Program-made: the position numbers and the translations under genes
Shown: positions 33,052 to 40,636 of the stretch, piece by piece
Numbering within the stretch: position 1 is the stretch's first letter
Layout of the letters: each line of letters starts with the position of its first letter
Assembly: GCF_006980715.1 (NCBI RefSeq)
Contig: NZ_SBHN01000017.1
Span: 1 to 64,000 of the forward strand
From: Telmatospirillum sp. J64-1
GTDB lineage: Bacteria > Pseudomonadota > Alphaproteobacteria > Rhodospirillales > Magnetospirillaceae
DNA length: 64,000 bases
Direction: 5' to 3'
The notes under the pieces: model-generated
What the model was told of the DNA's origin: nothing
Database searches by the model: none
What the model saw: only the letters and a program-made list of their open reading frames with translations

Positions 33052-33474
33052 ATGCGAGGCCGAGCCCTGCCGATCGTCCTGTTGGCGCTGTTTCTCGGAC
33101 TGGCGCTCGGGCTGATGAGCATTCCGTTTCTGGTTCGTGAGGGGACGCCCGTCGTATCGGCGTCAGCACCCCTCGCGTTCAGCATCGACCTGGGACGTGG
33201 GAGTGCGAATGGTCGGCTGGAGGTGACGGCGGATCGCCGATTCCGGGCGACGTTCCGGATAGGCGACTCCGGTGGTGAGGGTCGAGCCGAAAAGCCAGTC
33301 TCGCTCGTCCTGGTCATGCCGGAGCATGCCATGTCACCGCTCGTCCCTGCCCTGTCACGTGGCGATGGGGGGGGATTCACCGCTTCCGGCCTTCTACCGA
33401 TGCCGGGCCTTTGGGAGCTTCAGATCGAAACCCAAGACGGGAGAGCCATCATCCCGTTCCGCATCGACGGATGA
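33052..33474 (+). CDS. Membrane-anchored FixH/CopC-like protein
   Basis: A 140-residue protein. One N-terminal membrane helix (ALPIVLLALFLGLALGLMSIPFLV) is followed by a beta-rich periplasmic domain (FSIDLGRGSANGRLEVTADRRFRATFRIGD, SLVLVMPEHAMSPLVPALSR, LPMPGLWELQIETQDG). The domain layout recalls FixH and auxiliary copper-binding domains. It ends in an ATGA overlap with the next gene. Confidence 0.6.
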   Translation: MRGRALPIVLLALFLGLALGLMSIPFLVREGTPVVSASAPLAFSIDLGRGSANGRLEVTADRRFRATFRIGDSGGEGRAEKPVSLVLVMPEHAMSPLVPALSRGDGGGFTASGLLPMPGLWELQIETQDGRAIIPFRIDG

Positions 33475-33947
33475 CGGTTGGCATGGGCGCTCCGTATTCC
33501 GCCGGACAAGCCAACTGGCTTTCGACCATGAGGCGTTACCTGGTTCTCATGGCCCTCGGCAGTCTCGTCTGGGAGTTCGCCCATATGCCGCTCTACACGC
33601 TGTGGGAAACCGGCGCCCCGGGCGAAATCGTGTTTGCCGCCATTCACTGTACTGGCGGAGACATACTGATCGCGATGAGCGCACTCCTCGCCACGCTGTT
33701 TCTGTTCGGCAGCAGCCGATGGCCAGAGGCTGACTACCTACGTGTAGCTCTTGTCACCATTGTAGTCGGTCTGGGCTACACCGTCTTCAGCGAGTGGCTG
33801 AACATCGAGGTCCGGGAAGCCTGGGCCTATCGCGACCTGATGCCGGTCATACCTGTGATCGACGCCGGTCTCTCGCCCATCGCCCAATGGATCGTGCTGC
33901 CGATTCTCGCCTTCTGGTGGGCGGCACCGCGGAGAGAAGCATCATGA
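33471..33947 (+). CDS. Multi-pass membrane protein of the copper operon
   Basis: A 158-residue protein from the ATG at 33471, which overlaps the preceding stop. Four membrane helices (RYLVLMALGSLVWEFAHMPLYTLW, IVFAAIHCTGGDILIAMSALLATLFLF, VALVTIVVGLGYTVFSEWLNI, PIAQWIVLPILAFWWAA). It looks like an uncharacterised conserved integral membrane protein linked to copper genes. The conserved Trp-Glu, His-Cys and Ser-Glu-Trp residues lie near membrane faces. Confidence 0.7.
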   Translation: MTVGMGAPYSAGQANWLSTMRRYLVLMALGSLVWEFAHMPLYTLWETGAPGEIVFAAIHCTGGDILIAMSALLATLFLFGSSRWPEADYLRVALVTIVVGLGYTVFSEWLNIEVREAWAYRDLMPVIPVIDAGLSPIAQWIVLPILAFWWAAPRREAS

Positions 33948-34831
33948 ATTTTCAAGATCTGAAATATGCCCCTGCCATCGTGACCATGGTTGCCGGCCTG
34001 TTCCTCACGACGGCCGCCGCGCATGCGCAACCGGGTGTGCCCCTGACCGAGCTGTTGCGGTCGACGCACATTCACGGTCTTGCGGTCGATCGCGCCGAAA
34101 GCGGGCGTCTTCTCATCGCCACCCATCACGGCTTGCACGCGCTGCGCCTCGATACCGCAACAGTCGAGCGTGTGTCCGAGCGACAGGATGACTTCATGGG
34201 CTTCACGTCGCATCCGACCGACGCGACGAAGTTCTATGCGAGCGGGCATCCGGCGCGCGGTGGAAACCTCGGCTTCGTCGCGTCCACGGATGCCGGGAGG
34301 AACTGGACGATAATGTCGCCGGGAGTCGGAGGACCAGTCGATTTCCATCAGATGGACGTGAGCAAAGCCGATCCGAACGTGATCTACGGCGTTCATGGCG
34401 GGCTTCAGACAAGTCGCGACGGCGGACGCAGTTGGAGCCTTGTTGGGCCGGTGCCGGACGGCTTGATCGACCTCGCCGCATCTTCAACCGTCGCCGCGAG
34501 ACTCTACGCCGCGACACAGCAAGGGCTTCTGGTCAGCGAGGACGGCGGGCATGGATGGCAGCCTGCGCACCTCTTGCGTCGTCCGGTCAGTATGGTCGAA
34601 GTGGCAACAGACGGAGCAATCTATGCGTTCATGCTCGGCAGCGGCCTACTTCGCGCGGAGGAGCCGTCCTTCAACTGGCAAACCTTGAGCAACGATTTCG
34701 GGGATAGATACCTGCTGCACTTCGCTGTCGATCCCGTGAATCCGGCGCGCCAGTTTGCATCGACACAGAACAACGAGCTGCTGACCAGCGATGATGGGGG
34801 CCGGAGCTGGCGTCGGCTCGGGGCACCGTGA
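33944..34831 (+). CDS. Exported BNR/sialidase-like beta-propeller protein (F510_1955-like)
   Basis: A 295-residue protein overlapping the previous gene by 4 bp. The signal peptide (YAPAIVTMVAGLFLTTAAAHAQ) precedes repeated S/T-x-D-x-G-R-x-W motifs (STDAGRNWTIM, TSRDGGRSWSLV, SEDGGHGWQPA, TSDDGGRSWRRL), the Asp-boxes of beta-propeller sialidase-like domains. Similar proteins occur in copper clusters; enzymatic activity is doubtful. Confidence 0.8.
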   Translation: MNFQDLKYAPAIVTMVAGLFLTTAAAHAQPGVPLTELLRSTHIHGLAVDRAESGRLLIATHHGLHALRLDTATVERVSERQDDFMGFTSHPTDATKFYASGHPARGGNLGFVASTDAGRNWTIMSPGVGGPVDFHQMDVSKADPNVIYGVHGGLQTSRDGGRSWSLVGPVPDGLIDLAASSTVAARLYAATQQGLLVSEDGGHGWQPAHLLRRPVSMVEVATDGAIYAFMLGSGLLRAEEPSFNWQTLSNDFGDRYLLHFAVDPVNPARQFASTQNNELLTSDDGGRSWRRLGAP

Positions 34832-35298
34832 AGCGCACCGCAATTCTCATCGGGATAGTGGCAACCGTCACTGCGGTGGTCGCGACGGTTTTCCTTGGTG
34901 GTATTGGCCAGCGGTCACCACCTGGCCGGGCCGATCCAACAGACCCTCAAGCGATTGCGCTGGGCGAACGAGTCTATCGCGAACATTGTGCCGCCTGTCA
35001 CGGAACGAATCTGGAAGGCCAGCGGGACTGGCAGAGCCGGCGGCCCGACGGCCGATTGCCTGCTCCACCCCACGATGAAACTGGGCATACTTGGCATCAC
35101 GCCGACGAAGTCCTGTTTCGCATCACGAAAGAGGGCGTCGCCGCTTTGGTGCCTGGTTACGAAAGCGACATGCCGGCCTATGCGGATACACTGACCGATA
35201 ATGAAATCTGGGCTGTGCTTGCATACATCAAAAGTCGATGGCCTCCGGCCATTCAGGCCCGACAGGCGGACATCAATCGCCGAACCGGGCAGGATTGA
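34828..35298 (+). CDS. Class I cytochrome c
   Basis: A 156-residue protein from GTG, overlapping the preceding stop. An N-terminal membrane anchor or signal (AILIGIVATVTAVVATVFLGGI) is followed by the haem site CAACH at about residue 56 and a later YESDMPAYADTLTDNEIWAVLAYIKSRWP, with a distal methionine ligand in DMPAY. It is probably a periplasmic electron carrier, perhaps linking the oxidase and haem membrane protein of this operon to respiration. Confidence 0.9.
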   Translation: MKRTAILIGIVATVTAVVATVFLGGIGQRSPPGRADPTDPQAIALGERVYREHCAACHGTNLEGQRDWQSRRPDGRLPAPPHDETGHTWHHADEVLFRITKEGVAALVPGYESDMPAYADTLTDNEIWAVLAYIKSRWPPAIQARQADINRRTGQD

Positions 35299-35333
35299 CG
35301 CTGACGGCCCGTCGGAAGAGAGTAGGGGGGCGC

Positions 35334-35948
35334 ATGCCCAGCAAGAAAAGGCCCGCCGCGAACACGGCATTTCAGCTCAAGGTTCAGATTATCGGCATCG
35401 AGCCGGAAATCTGGCGGCGCGTCATCGTCCCCGCCACGCTGACGCTGCGGGAGCTTCATGCGGTCCTGCAAGGAGCCATGGGCTGGCAGGACTACCACCT
35501 GCACATGTTCGAGATCGACGGAAAGCGCTTCGAGGTGCCGGAGGATGACAGGATCGGGCCGGAGGATGGCTATGCGGACGAGCGGAAGCAAACGCTGGCG
35601 AGAATCCTCACAAGGGGAATGGAGTTCCTCTACGTCTACGATTTCGGCGACAACTGGAAGCACCTGGTCACGGTCGAGGATGTCGCCGCTCCCGCCTCCG
35701 CGTGCCAATTCATACCGCGCTGCATTGCCGGCGAGCGCGCATGTCCGCCGGAGGACTGTGGCGGCGACTATCGCTATCCGGAGTTCCTGGACGCGCTGGC
35801 CGACCCCAACCACCCTGAACACCGGGACATAGTGGATTGGGCGGGCGGCTTCGAGTCCGAGGTATTCAGCTTGTCGCAGGCCAACGCGCTGATCGGCGCA
35901 ATCTGCGCGCTGTATGGGGAGCGAGGCTGGGGTTTTCGTCAGCCATGA
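35334..35948 (+). CDS. pRiA4b ORF-3-like protein
   Basis: A 204-residue protein from the ATG at 35334. It matches the plasmid pRiA4b ORF-3 family (FQLKVQIIGIEPEIWRRVIVPATLTLRELHAVLQGAMGW, YVYDFGDNWKHLVTVE, CPPEDCGG, YPEFLDALADPNHPEH). The family is common on plasmids and of unknown function. It follows the copper operon by 35 bp and could be read through. Confidence 0.87.
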   Translation: MPSKKRPAANTAFQLKVQIIGIEPEIWRRVIVPATLTLRELHAVLQGAMGWQDYHLHMFEIDGKRFEVPEDDRIGPEDGYADERKQTLARILTRGMEFLYVYDFGDNWKHLVTVEDVAAPASACQFIPRCIAGERACPPEDCGGDYRYPEFLDALADPNHPEHRDIVDWAGGFESEVFSLSQANALIGAICALYGERGWGFRQP

Positions 35949-35988
35949 CCGGCTCGGGCGTGGGATTAGGTGGCCTGCATTTGCCTGC

Positions 35989-36321
35989 TTACCGGCATTC
36001 TTTTGGACTGATGAGCAACAGTGCCTGGTCCCGGCTTTCCGGTTCGATAGCTACGGCCAAGCCTTGGCTATCACACCAGTCCAGAAACTCCGATAGCGCG
36101 CGGGTTCCGAGGAATGCACTGTCGAGTGGAAGCCCGAGAATACGGCCGCCGCGCGACATGCAGGATTGTATCCCTTGCGGCACATCCTCGGCTCTCATTC
36201 GCGTCAGGTGCTCGCCGGCGCGTATCTCACGCTCGGCTGCTGTTTGATTGAAATCCCTGGCCGATTGAAGGGGGTCCTCCTCCGCACCTGCCCGACGCCA
36301 CTTGTCTGCCAGACACTGCAT
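35989..36321 (-). CDS. Hypothetical protein
   Basis: A 110-residue protein with AAGGAG 12 bases before the ATG. The N-terminal half is charged and helical (CLADKWRRAGAEEDPLQSARDFNQTAAEREI). The second half is a compact alpha/beta pattern (GGRILGLPLDSAFLGTRALSEFLDWCDSQGLAVAIEPESRDQALLLI). No known motif. It is divergent from the broken gene at 36399. Confidence 0.5.
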   Translation of the reverse strand: MQCLADKWRRAGAEEDPLQSARDFNQTAAEREIRAGEHLTRMRAEDVPQGIQSCMSRGGRILGLPLDSAFLGTRALSEFLDWCDSQGLAVAIEPESRDQALLLISPKECR

Positions 36322-36398
36322 GGCAAGATAATCTCCTTAGTTTTCTACATCGTCTTATGCACTCCGCCTCCAATTCTCGAATGACAGGGGGAAGAACA

Positions 36399-36724
36399 AT
36401 GTCTGTCCTCGCGCTTGCCTCGACGAGGTTCGCGCCGTTTTGGACCGCCACGGGATGGCCAACCGCTTCGGTATCTGTCTTCTACATCAGCATTTCCCGA
36501 TCCGGGATGACGAGATTCTCGTGGAAACCTGTGACGAGGCAGAGCGGACGCTGACGCTCCGACCGATGAGCAAAGTCAGCCTGCCCTTTCACTCTGTCGT
36601 GGAGACCGTATGGCGGTTCGACAGGCCAGGAGCCTCGGCAGCGTGCTGGAAAGCGTGCGTCGCTGATGGGCCAGCCGGTTCCCATCGGAAAAAGCACGTT
36701 CAGGGCCGGACACTGGTACCTTGA
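36399..36724 (+). pseudogene. Frameshifted small conserved hypothetical gene
   Basis: AGGGGGAAGAACA precedes an ATG at 36399 that opens a short frame (MSVLALAST). The convincing protein sequence (LDEVRAVLDRHGMANRFGICLLHQHFP, ETCDEAERTLTLRPM) is in another frame, open from further upstream and lacking a canonical start before a TTG at 36440. A single-base indel near 36415-36420 would join the two. It resembles a family of short conserved hypothetical proteins; the gene is probably broken unless the indel is a sequencing error. Confidence 0.5.
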
Positions 36725-36746
36725 TGGTGTCATTATGGAACGAAGG

Positions 36747-37085
36747 CTATTCGTAGGCGAACATCTGCTGAAGAACGTCGGCGACCTCGCGACAACGCGG
36801 CTCCGGCAGGCGCCCGAGATGCTTGGCGAGGCGCGCCTTGTCCACTGTCCGTATCTGGTCGAGAACCACTTGTCCCTTCTTCCGCTGGAAGGTGACATCG
36901 ACGCGGCTCGGATAGTCCCGCCGCACGGAGGTCATGGGAGCGATGATGATCGTCCGGATGTGCCGGTTCATCTCGTCCGGCGATATGACCAGGCAAGGCC
37001 GGGTCTTCTTGATCTCCGAGCCCAAGGTGGGGTCGAGGTTCACCAGATACACGTCATAGCGCCGGACTTCCGCTACCACTCCCAT
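36747..37085 (-). CDS. mazF: MazF/PemK-family toxin
   Basis: A 112-residue protein from the ATG at 37085 (GTG at 37079 is also possible), overlapping the antitoxin gene. It has the MazF/PemK fold motifs: VRRYDVYLVNLDPTLGSEIKKTRPCLVIS, IIIAPMTSV and GQVVLDQIRTVDKARL. Such toxins are sequence-specific mRNA/tRNA endoribonucleases blocked by the antitoxin. In the element the pair probably stabilises inheritance. Confidence 0.9.
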   Translation of the reverse strand: MGVVAEVRRYDVYLVNLDPTLGSEIKKTRPCLVISPDEMNRHIRTIIIAPMTSVRRDYPSRVDVTFQRKKGQVVLDQIRTVDKARLAKHLGRLPEPRCREVADVLQQMFAYE

Positions 37086-37324
37086 TCCTCCTTGTCCCAA
37101 TCATGATCGATCGTGTCGGGGACAAGCAGGGCATCGTCCTTGGCGGCAGCCATCTTCGCGAACGCGCCATCCCAGCCATCGCGAGTACGGCGGGCGGGTG
37201 CCAGCACGACAATGCCGTGCTCAACGCGCATCTCGATCTGTTCGCCGAAGCCACATTCCTTGATGACCGAGCTTGGAATCCGAACGCCCTTGGAATTGCC
37301 AATCGGAACCAGGTTCACTTTCAT
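37073..37324 (-). CDS. mazE: MazE/AbrB-type antitoxin
   Basis: An 83-residue protein. The ATG at 37324 is chosen over that at 37330 because AGGAGG lies eight bases before it. An N-terminal SpoVT/AbrB DNA-binding domain (KVNLVPIGNSKGVRIPSSVIKECGF) is followed by an acidic, Trp-rich C-terminus (DHDWDKEEWEW) that should bind the toxin. Its last bases overlap mazF. An upstream palindrome is the likely operator. Confidence 0.9.
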   Translation of the reverse strand: MKVNLVPIGNSKGVRIPSSVIKECGFGEQIEMRVEHGIVVLAPARRTRDGWDGAFAKMAAAKDDALLVPDTIDHDWDKEEWEW

Positions 37325-37340
37325 TGCCATGTCCTCCTAT

Positions 37341-37359
37341 GTAATAACAATGTAATTAC
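37341..37359. promoter_or_regulatory. Probable mazEF operator
   Basis: GTAAT-N9-ATTAC inverted repeat, with TGTAAT also directly repeated at 11-bp spacing (37340 and 37351). It lies 17 bp upstream of mazE in an A/T-rich promoter region, as in AbrB-type autoregulated modules. Confidence 0.55.
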
Positions 37360-37373
37360 TATGGTCGCGCGTG

Positions 37374-37763
37374 TCAATGGCTCGACACGTCCTGCCGCGA
37401 CGACGGCAGTCCGTCCCCCGCCCAGAAGGGGATGCTGTTCCGGCGATCATGCCAACCGATGGTGAACCCGATGTGGGCTTCCCGGTCGCTTGTCACGATG
37501 GTTGCCGTACAGCGCCGGTAATCGCGGCCGGCGCCGCTCCGGACTTCCGATGCGGCGTATAGACCGAGAACCACGCTGCCGCTTTTCTCTTCGAGCGCGA
37601 CGCGAATCTGATCGAGAGAACGCGCTTCGTCGCAACGGGGTAACTCCATCGGACCTCCATGCGCGTCGCGGTGCAGAAGCACAGCGAGCGGGATGGCCCA
37701 CACTGTGGCGACGAGCACGCCGAGGAAGGCATACGCGCCAGTATCGTGATTGAACGATTTCAT
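37374..37763 (-). CDS. Single-helix membrane protein downstream of traG
   Basis: A 129-residue protein that starts 15 bp after the second TraG-like gene on the same strand. One N-terminal membrane helix (AYAFLGVLVATVWAIPLAVLLH) leads to a periplasmic-looking domain (RSLDQIRVALEEKSGSVVLGLYAASEVRSG, RRCTATIVTSDREAHIGFTIGWHDRR). Co-transcription with traG suggests a transfer-related role. No family recognised. Confidence 0.6.
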   Translation of the reverse strand: MKSFNHDTGAYAFLGVLVATVWAIPLAVLLHRDAHGGPMELPRCDEARSLDQIRVALEEKSGSVVLGLYAASEVRSGAGRDYRRCTATIVTSDREAHIGFTIGWHDRRNSIPFWAGDGLPSSRQDVSSH

Positions 37764-37778
37764 CCTTTCATCCTTTCG

Positions 37779-39374
37779 TTATTTCATCATGTCGGCGGAT
37801 ATGAGCGCGCCGGGATCGTCCTCCGCCGCATCCATGCGCCATGGCGTCCAGCGCCCCTTGAAGGCCCGTTCCTCGAAGTAGCGGAGCTTCTGCGCCAGGA
37901 TCGGCCGACAGCCCTGCACGAACAGGAGCTGACAGCTCTCCGGCAGCAGCATGATTTCGGACGGCGCCAGCAGCGGCCTTCCGATCTCGCTGTGCTGTTC
38001 GCTGTAGTTCGACGCCAGCGCCAGGAACGGGAACCGCCCGCTCTTGCCTCCGCTGGAGACCTTCACCGTGCGCTGGCCGAGCATGAGCGAAAGCAGCAGC
38101 GCCGTTTCATCATCCTGGACGTTGAAGGCTTGCCGCACCGCGCAGTTGGCGATCATCGAGCGCCACTTCCGATAGGTCTTCTGGAGCTGGTCGAGGTCCT
38201 GGACGAACAGCCACAGGTGCGCCCCGTAGCCAGCCAAGTAGCCGATGCCGTCCTCGATCGGCCGCATCGGTCCCAGCGCCGGCAGCTCATCGAGCAGGAA
38301 CAGCACCGGATGGCGGGGTATCCGCTTGTTCCGTGTCATCGCGGCCGTGGTTAGGCCCACCATCAGGCGCAGGAAGGGCTGGTAGACGGAGACATACTCC
38401 GGCGGGATGATCAGGAAGACCGACATGACGCCGTTCTTCAGGTCTTCTAGCCGGAAGGTGGAGCGGCTGGTGATCGCCCCGAGCTGGGGGCTGTCGAAGA
38501 CCTCCGTCCGCGTCTGCGCCGTCGAGATGACGGCCGAGCGCTCCTTGTCCTCCTTCTGCGAGAACCCCTGAGCGATACGCTGCACGATGGGGTGTTTGGC
38601 ATCGGCCATGCCGGTGAGCACGCCGTCGAAGCCTTCGCGCGAGCGCATGAGCAGAACTCGCAGCTCGCGCAGGTTCCGGCGGCCGGGCGGCAGGTCATGG
38701 GCAATATGGAGCAGCAGGCCGGTGACAAGCACCCGCGCCTCGCGCTCCCAGTGGTTCGGCTCGTGGCTTTCCGGCGCGACGATCATCTCGGCAATCAGCC
38801 GCGCATCGTCCACGTCGTTGACGGTGCCCGTGCGGATGAACTCGACCGGGTTGTAGCAAGCGCTTTCGATGTTCGGATCGAAAGGCGCGAACGCATGCAC
38901 CGGCCCAAGCGTGCCTCGGTGCCTGGCCGTGATGCGGTAGTTCTCGCCCTTGATGTCCGTCACCACCACCGAGCCCGGATGGTCGAGCAGGTTGGGAATG
39001 ACGACACCGACGCCCTTGCCGGAACGGGTCGGCGCGAAGGTGAGCAAGTGGCCCGGCCGGTCGAAGCGGACGAAGCGTCCGCCCTTCTTGCCGAGGATGA
39101 CCCCGCGTGACCGCAGACCAGCGCGGCCGATGTCGGCCGGCGTCGCAAATGCGGCGGCGCCGTGCGCGTCGCTCGGCCGGCGGTAGAGGCGATACGCGAA
39201 GAAGAGGATACCGGCGAAGGCGATGCTTCCCGCCGTCGCGAGTACAAGCAGCCTGTCGGTTCCGACGGTGAGGTTGTCGATGAGAGCCCAGATGAGCGCC
39301 GCGATGAGCAGGCAGATTGGCAGCTCGACGAGGACAAGCCTGACGAGGCGCCACAATAGACGTAAATGCCCCAT
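37779..39374 (-). CDS. traG: TraG/VirD4-family type IV coupling protein, membrane-anchored
   Basis: A 531-residue protein with AAGGGA upstream. Two N-terminal membrane helices (LVLVELPICLLIAALIWALI and LLVLATAGSIAFAGILFFAY) are followed by the coupling-protein ATPase: LTFAPTRSGKGVGVVIPNLL (Walker A), VVVTDIKGENYRITA, VLFLLDELPALGPM (Walker B) and LWLFVQDLDQLQKTYRKW. It should link the relaxosome to a secretion channel. A lux-box-like palindrome about 210 bp upstream suggests quorum control. Confidence 0.92.
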   Translation of the reverse strand: MGHLRLLWRLVRLVLVELPICLLIAALIWALIDNLTVGTDRLLVLATAGSIAFAGILFFAYRLYRRPSDAHGAAAFATPADIGRAGLRSRGVILGKKGGRFVRFDRPGHLLTFAPTRSGKGVGVVIPNLLDHPGSVVVTDIKGENYRITARHRGTLGPVHAFAPFDPNIESACYNPVEFIRTGTVNDVDDARLIAEMIVAPESHEPNHWEREARVLVTGLLLHIAHDLPPGRRNLRELRVLLMRSREGFDGVLTGMADAKHPIVQRIAQGFSQKEDKERSAVISTAQTRTEVFDSPQLGAITSRSTFRLEDLKNGVMSVFLIIPPEYVSVYQPFLRLMVGLTTAAMTRNKRIPRHPVLFLLDELPALGPMRPIEDGIGYLAGYGAHLWLFVQDLDQLQKTYRKWRSMIANCAVRQAFNVQDDETALLLSLMLGQRTVKVSSGGKSGRFPFLALASNYSEQHSEIGRPLLAPSEIMLLPESCQLLFVQGCRPILAQKLRYFEERAFKGRWTPWRMDAAEDDPGALISADMMK

Positions 39375-39394
39375 GGTGCATTCCCTTGGTAGTT

Positions 39395-39525
39395 GACTTT
39401 GCCAAGGACTTATGGAGCGACGAGAAAATTACTTTAGCTGACGTGTGGTAATTCTTATCGGATGAGACAATAATGGAAGTGTTGCCGATCCCGTTCGTCG
39501 CATTCCCAATTGACGACTTTGCCAA
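39395..39525. repeat. Direct repeats in the traG upstream region
   Basis: GACTTTGCCAA occurs at 39395-39405 and again at 39515-39525, each preceded within about 20 bp by CATTCCC. The copies lie between the lux-like box and the traG start and could be regulator sites. No gene is supported between 39375 and 39637. Confidence 0.4.
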
Positions 39526-39581
39526 ATGAGGGGTCGGCAACGCCTCCGTACTTATTTGTGACTACGCAGACGCGATCTTTC

Positions 39582-39601
39582 ACCTACCCGAACGGGTAGG
39601 T
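39582..39601. promoter_or_regulatory. lux/tra-box-like palindrome upstream of traG
   Basis: ACCTACCCG-AA-CGGGTAGGT is a perfect 9-bp inverted repeat. A similar site with 16 of 20 identical bases (41389-41408) precedes luxI. Size and symmetry match LuxR/TraR boxes. The leftward traG operon starts 208 bp away. Confidence 0.7.
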
Positions 39602-39637
39602 TGAAAACGTGGACGATTTCCATAAAGGACGATTTCG

Positions 39638-39865
39638 TTACCCGCGCCGGGCTTTCACCAACTCCCAGCCTTCGCGCAGCAGGTCGAGCATGGACATGCC
39701 GTGCATGGCCGCCAGCGACTTGAACTCCCGATGAAACTCCGGAGAGACCTTGAAGTTGAGCGGCTTCAGCCCGCTTCCCTCGGGGCGCTGGAGATTGTGC
39801 GGGATCTCGGCCGAAGCGGGCGGGTTGCCCTTGGTCGAGCGGGTCGGTGCGGGGACGTTGGCCAT
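39638..39865 (-). CDS. Ribbon-helix-helix partner of ParA
   Basis: A 75-residue protein starting one base after the parA stop. An unstructured basic N-terminus (TRSTKGNPPASAEIPHN) is followed by an RHH-type segment (LNFKVSPEFHREFKSLAAMHGMSMLDLLREGWELVKARRG). Position and size match the small DNA-binding partners of Walker-type ParA proteins (ParG-, omega- or VirC2-like). It would bind a centromere or the oriT region. Confidence 0.75.
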   Translation of the reverse strand: MANVPAPTRSTKGNPPASAEIPHNLQRPEGSGLKPLNFKVSPEFHREFKSLAAMHGMSMLDLLREGWELVKARRG

Positions 39866-39866
39866 A

Positions 39867-40520
39867 TCAGGCGGCTTCCTCTTGTTGTTGTTCGGTAATG
39901 AGGTCGACCAGAGCTTGCGCGACGGCATCGGCCTTGGCATTGAGGCTGGCGAAGCGGGTTTCCGACAAGGCGCGGCCTTCGTCGCTGGCGCGGCGATAGG
40001 CGACCTTCTCCGGCAGGGCGGCATCGACATAGCGATAGCCCGCCTGGCGGACATAGGCTTTCGCCTCGTCCTCTTCGGCGCCACTGTCGCCGGCGCGTGT
40101 GAACACGAAGACCAGGCGGCTGGCAGGCACGCCTTTGCGCACCAGCTCGTGGGCGAGCAGAACGCTCGGCTCCAGATCGTCGAGAGCAAGGCCGGTGGGC
40201 AGTACGGTGAGCCGGCTGGCCTCGGCGATGTGCAGGGTGCCCATGGTCGCATGCGGGGGTCCATCGAGCACGAGCAGGTCGTAGGGCGCCACCACCTTGA
40301 GCGCCTGTGCGACGGTGCCGAACCGCTCGACCGGGACGGCGGGCTCCTGCCCGCGTTGCAGGCGACGCGCCTGCCAGTTGAAGCTGGTGCCCTGTTGGAT
40401 ATCGAGGTCCGCGATTTTGACGTGCCAGCCCGCCGCGGCATATTCCCGGGCGATCAGGCGGGCCAGTGTGCTCTTCCCCACGCCGCCCTTCTGCGAAACG
40501 AAGCCAATAACGATACTCAA
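39867..40520 (-). CDS. parA: ParA/VirC1-like partition ATPase
   Basis: A 217-residue protein. The deviant Walker A motif KGGVGKSTLARLIA at residues about 11-24, IADLDIQQ and LLVLDGPPHATM mark a short ParA/MinD-type ATPase. Short ParA proteins of this kind act in plasmid partition, or, like VirC1, in bringing relaxosomes to the secretion channel. It is divergent from luxR and shares the 117-bp intergenic region. With the replicon at 4-5 kb it could keep an excised circular form stable. Confidence 0.9.
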   Translation of the reverse strand: MSIVIGFVSQKGGVGKSTLARLIAREYAAAGWHVKIADLDIQQGTSFNWQARRLQRGQEPAVPVERFGTVAQALKVVAPYDLLVLDGPPHATMGTLHIAEASRLTVLPTGLALDDLEPSVLLAHELVRKGVPASRLVFVFTRAGDSGAEEDEAKAYVRQAGYRYVDAALPEKVAYRRASDEGRALSETRFASLNAKADAVAQALVDLITEQQQEEAA

Positions 40521-40636
40521 TAAAATACCCTTTTTATTTCATTCTACCGTCACAGAAGAAAGAACGAAATAAACAAATGTAGATTTAATGCTTTCTGTCT
40601 CCTCCATAAGCATAAGGATAATGGGGAGGGCGAAAC

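Noticed and set aside
38695-39540. Leftward frame starting upstream of traG and overlapping it
   Set aside because: Only the first residues are outside traG; the remainder is an Arg/Pro-rich alternate-frame translation.
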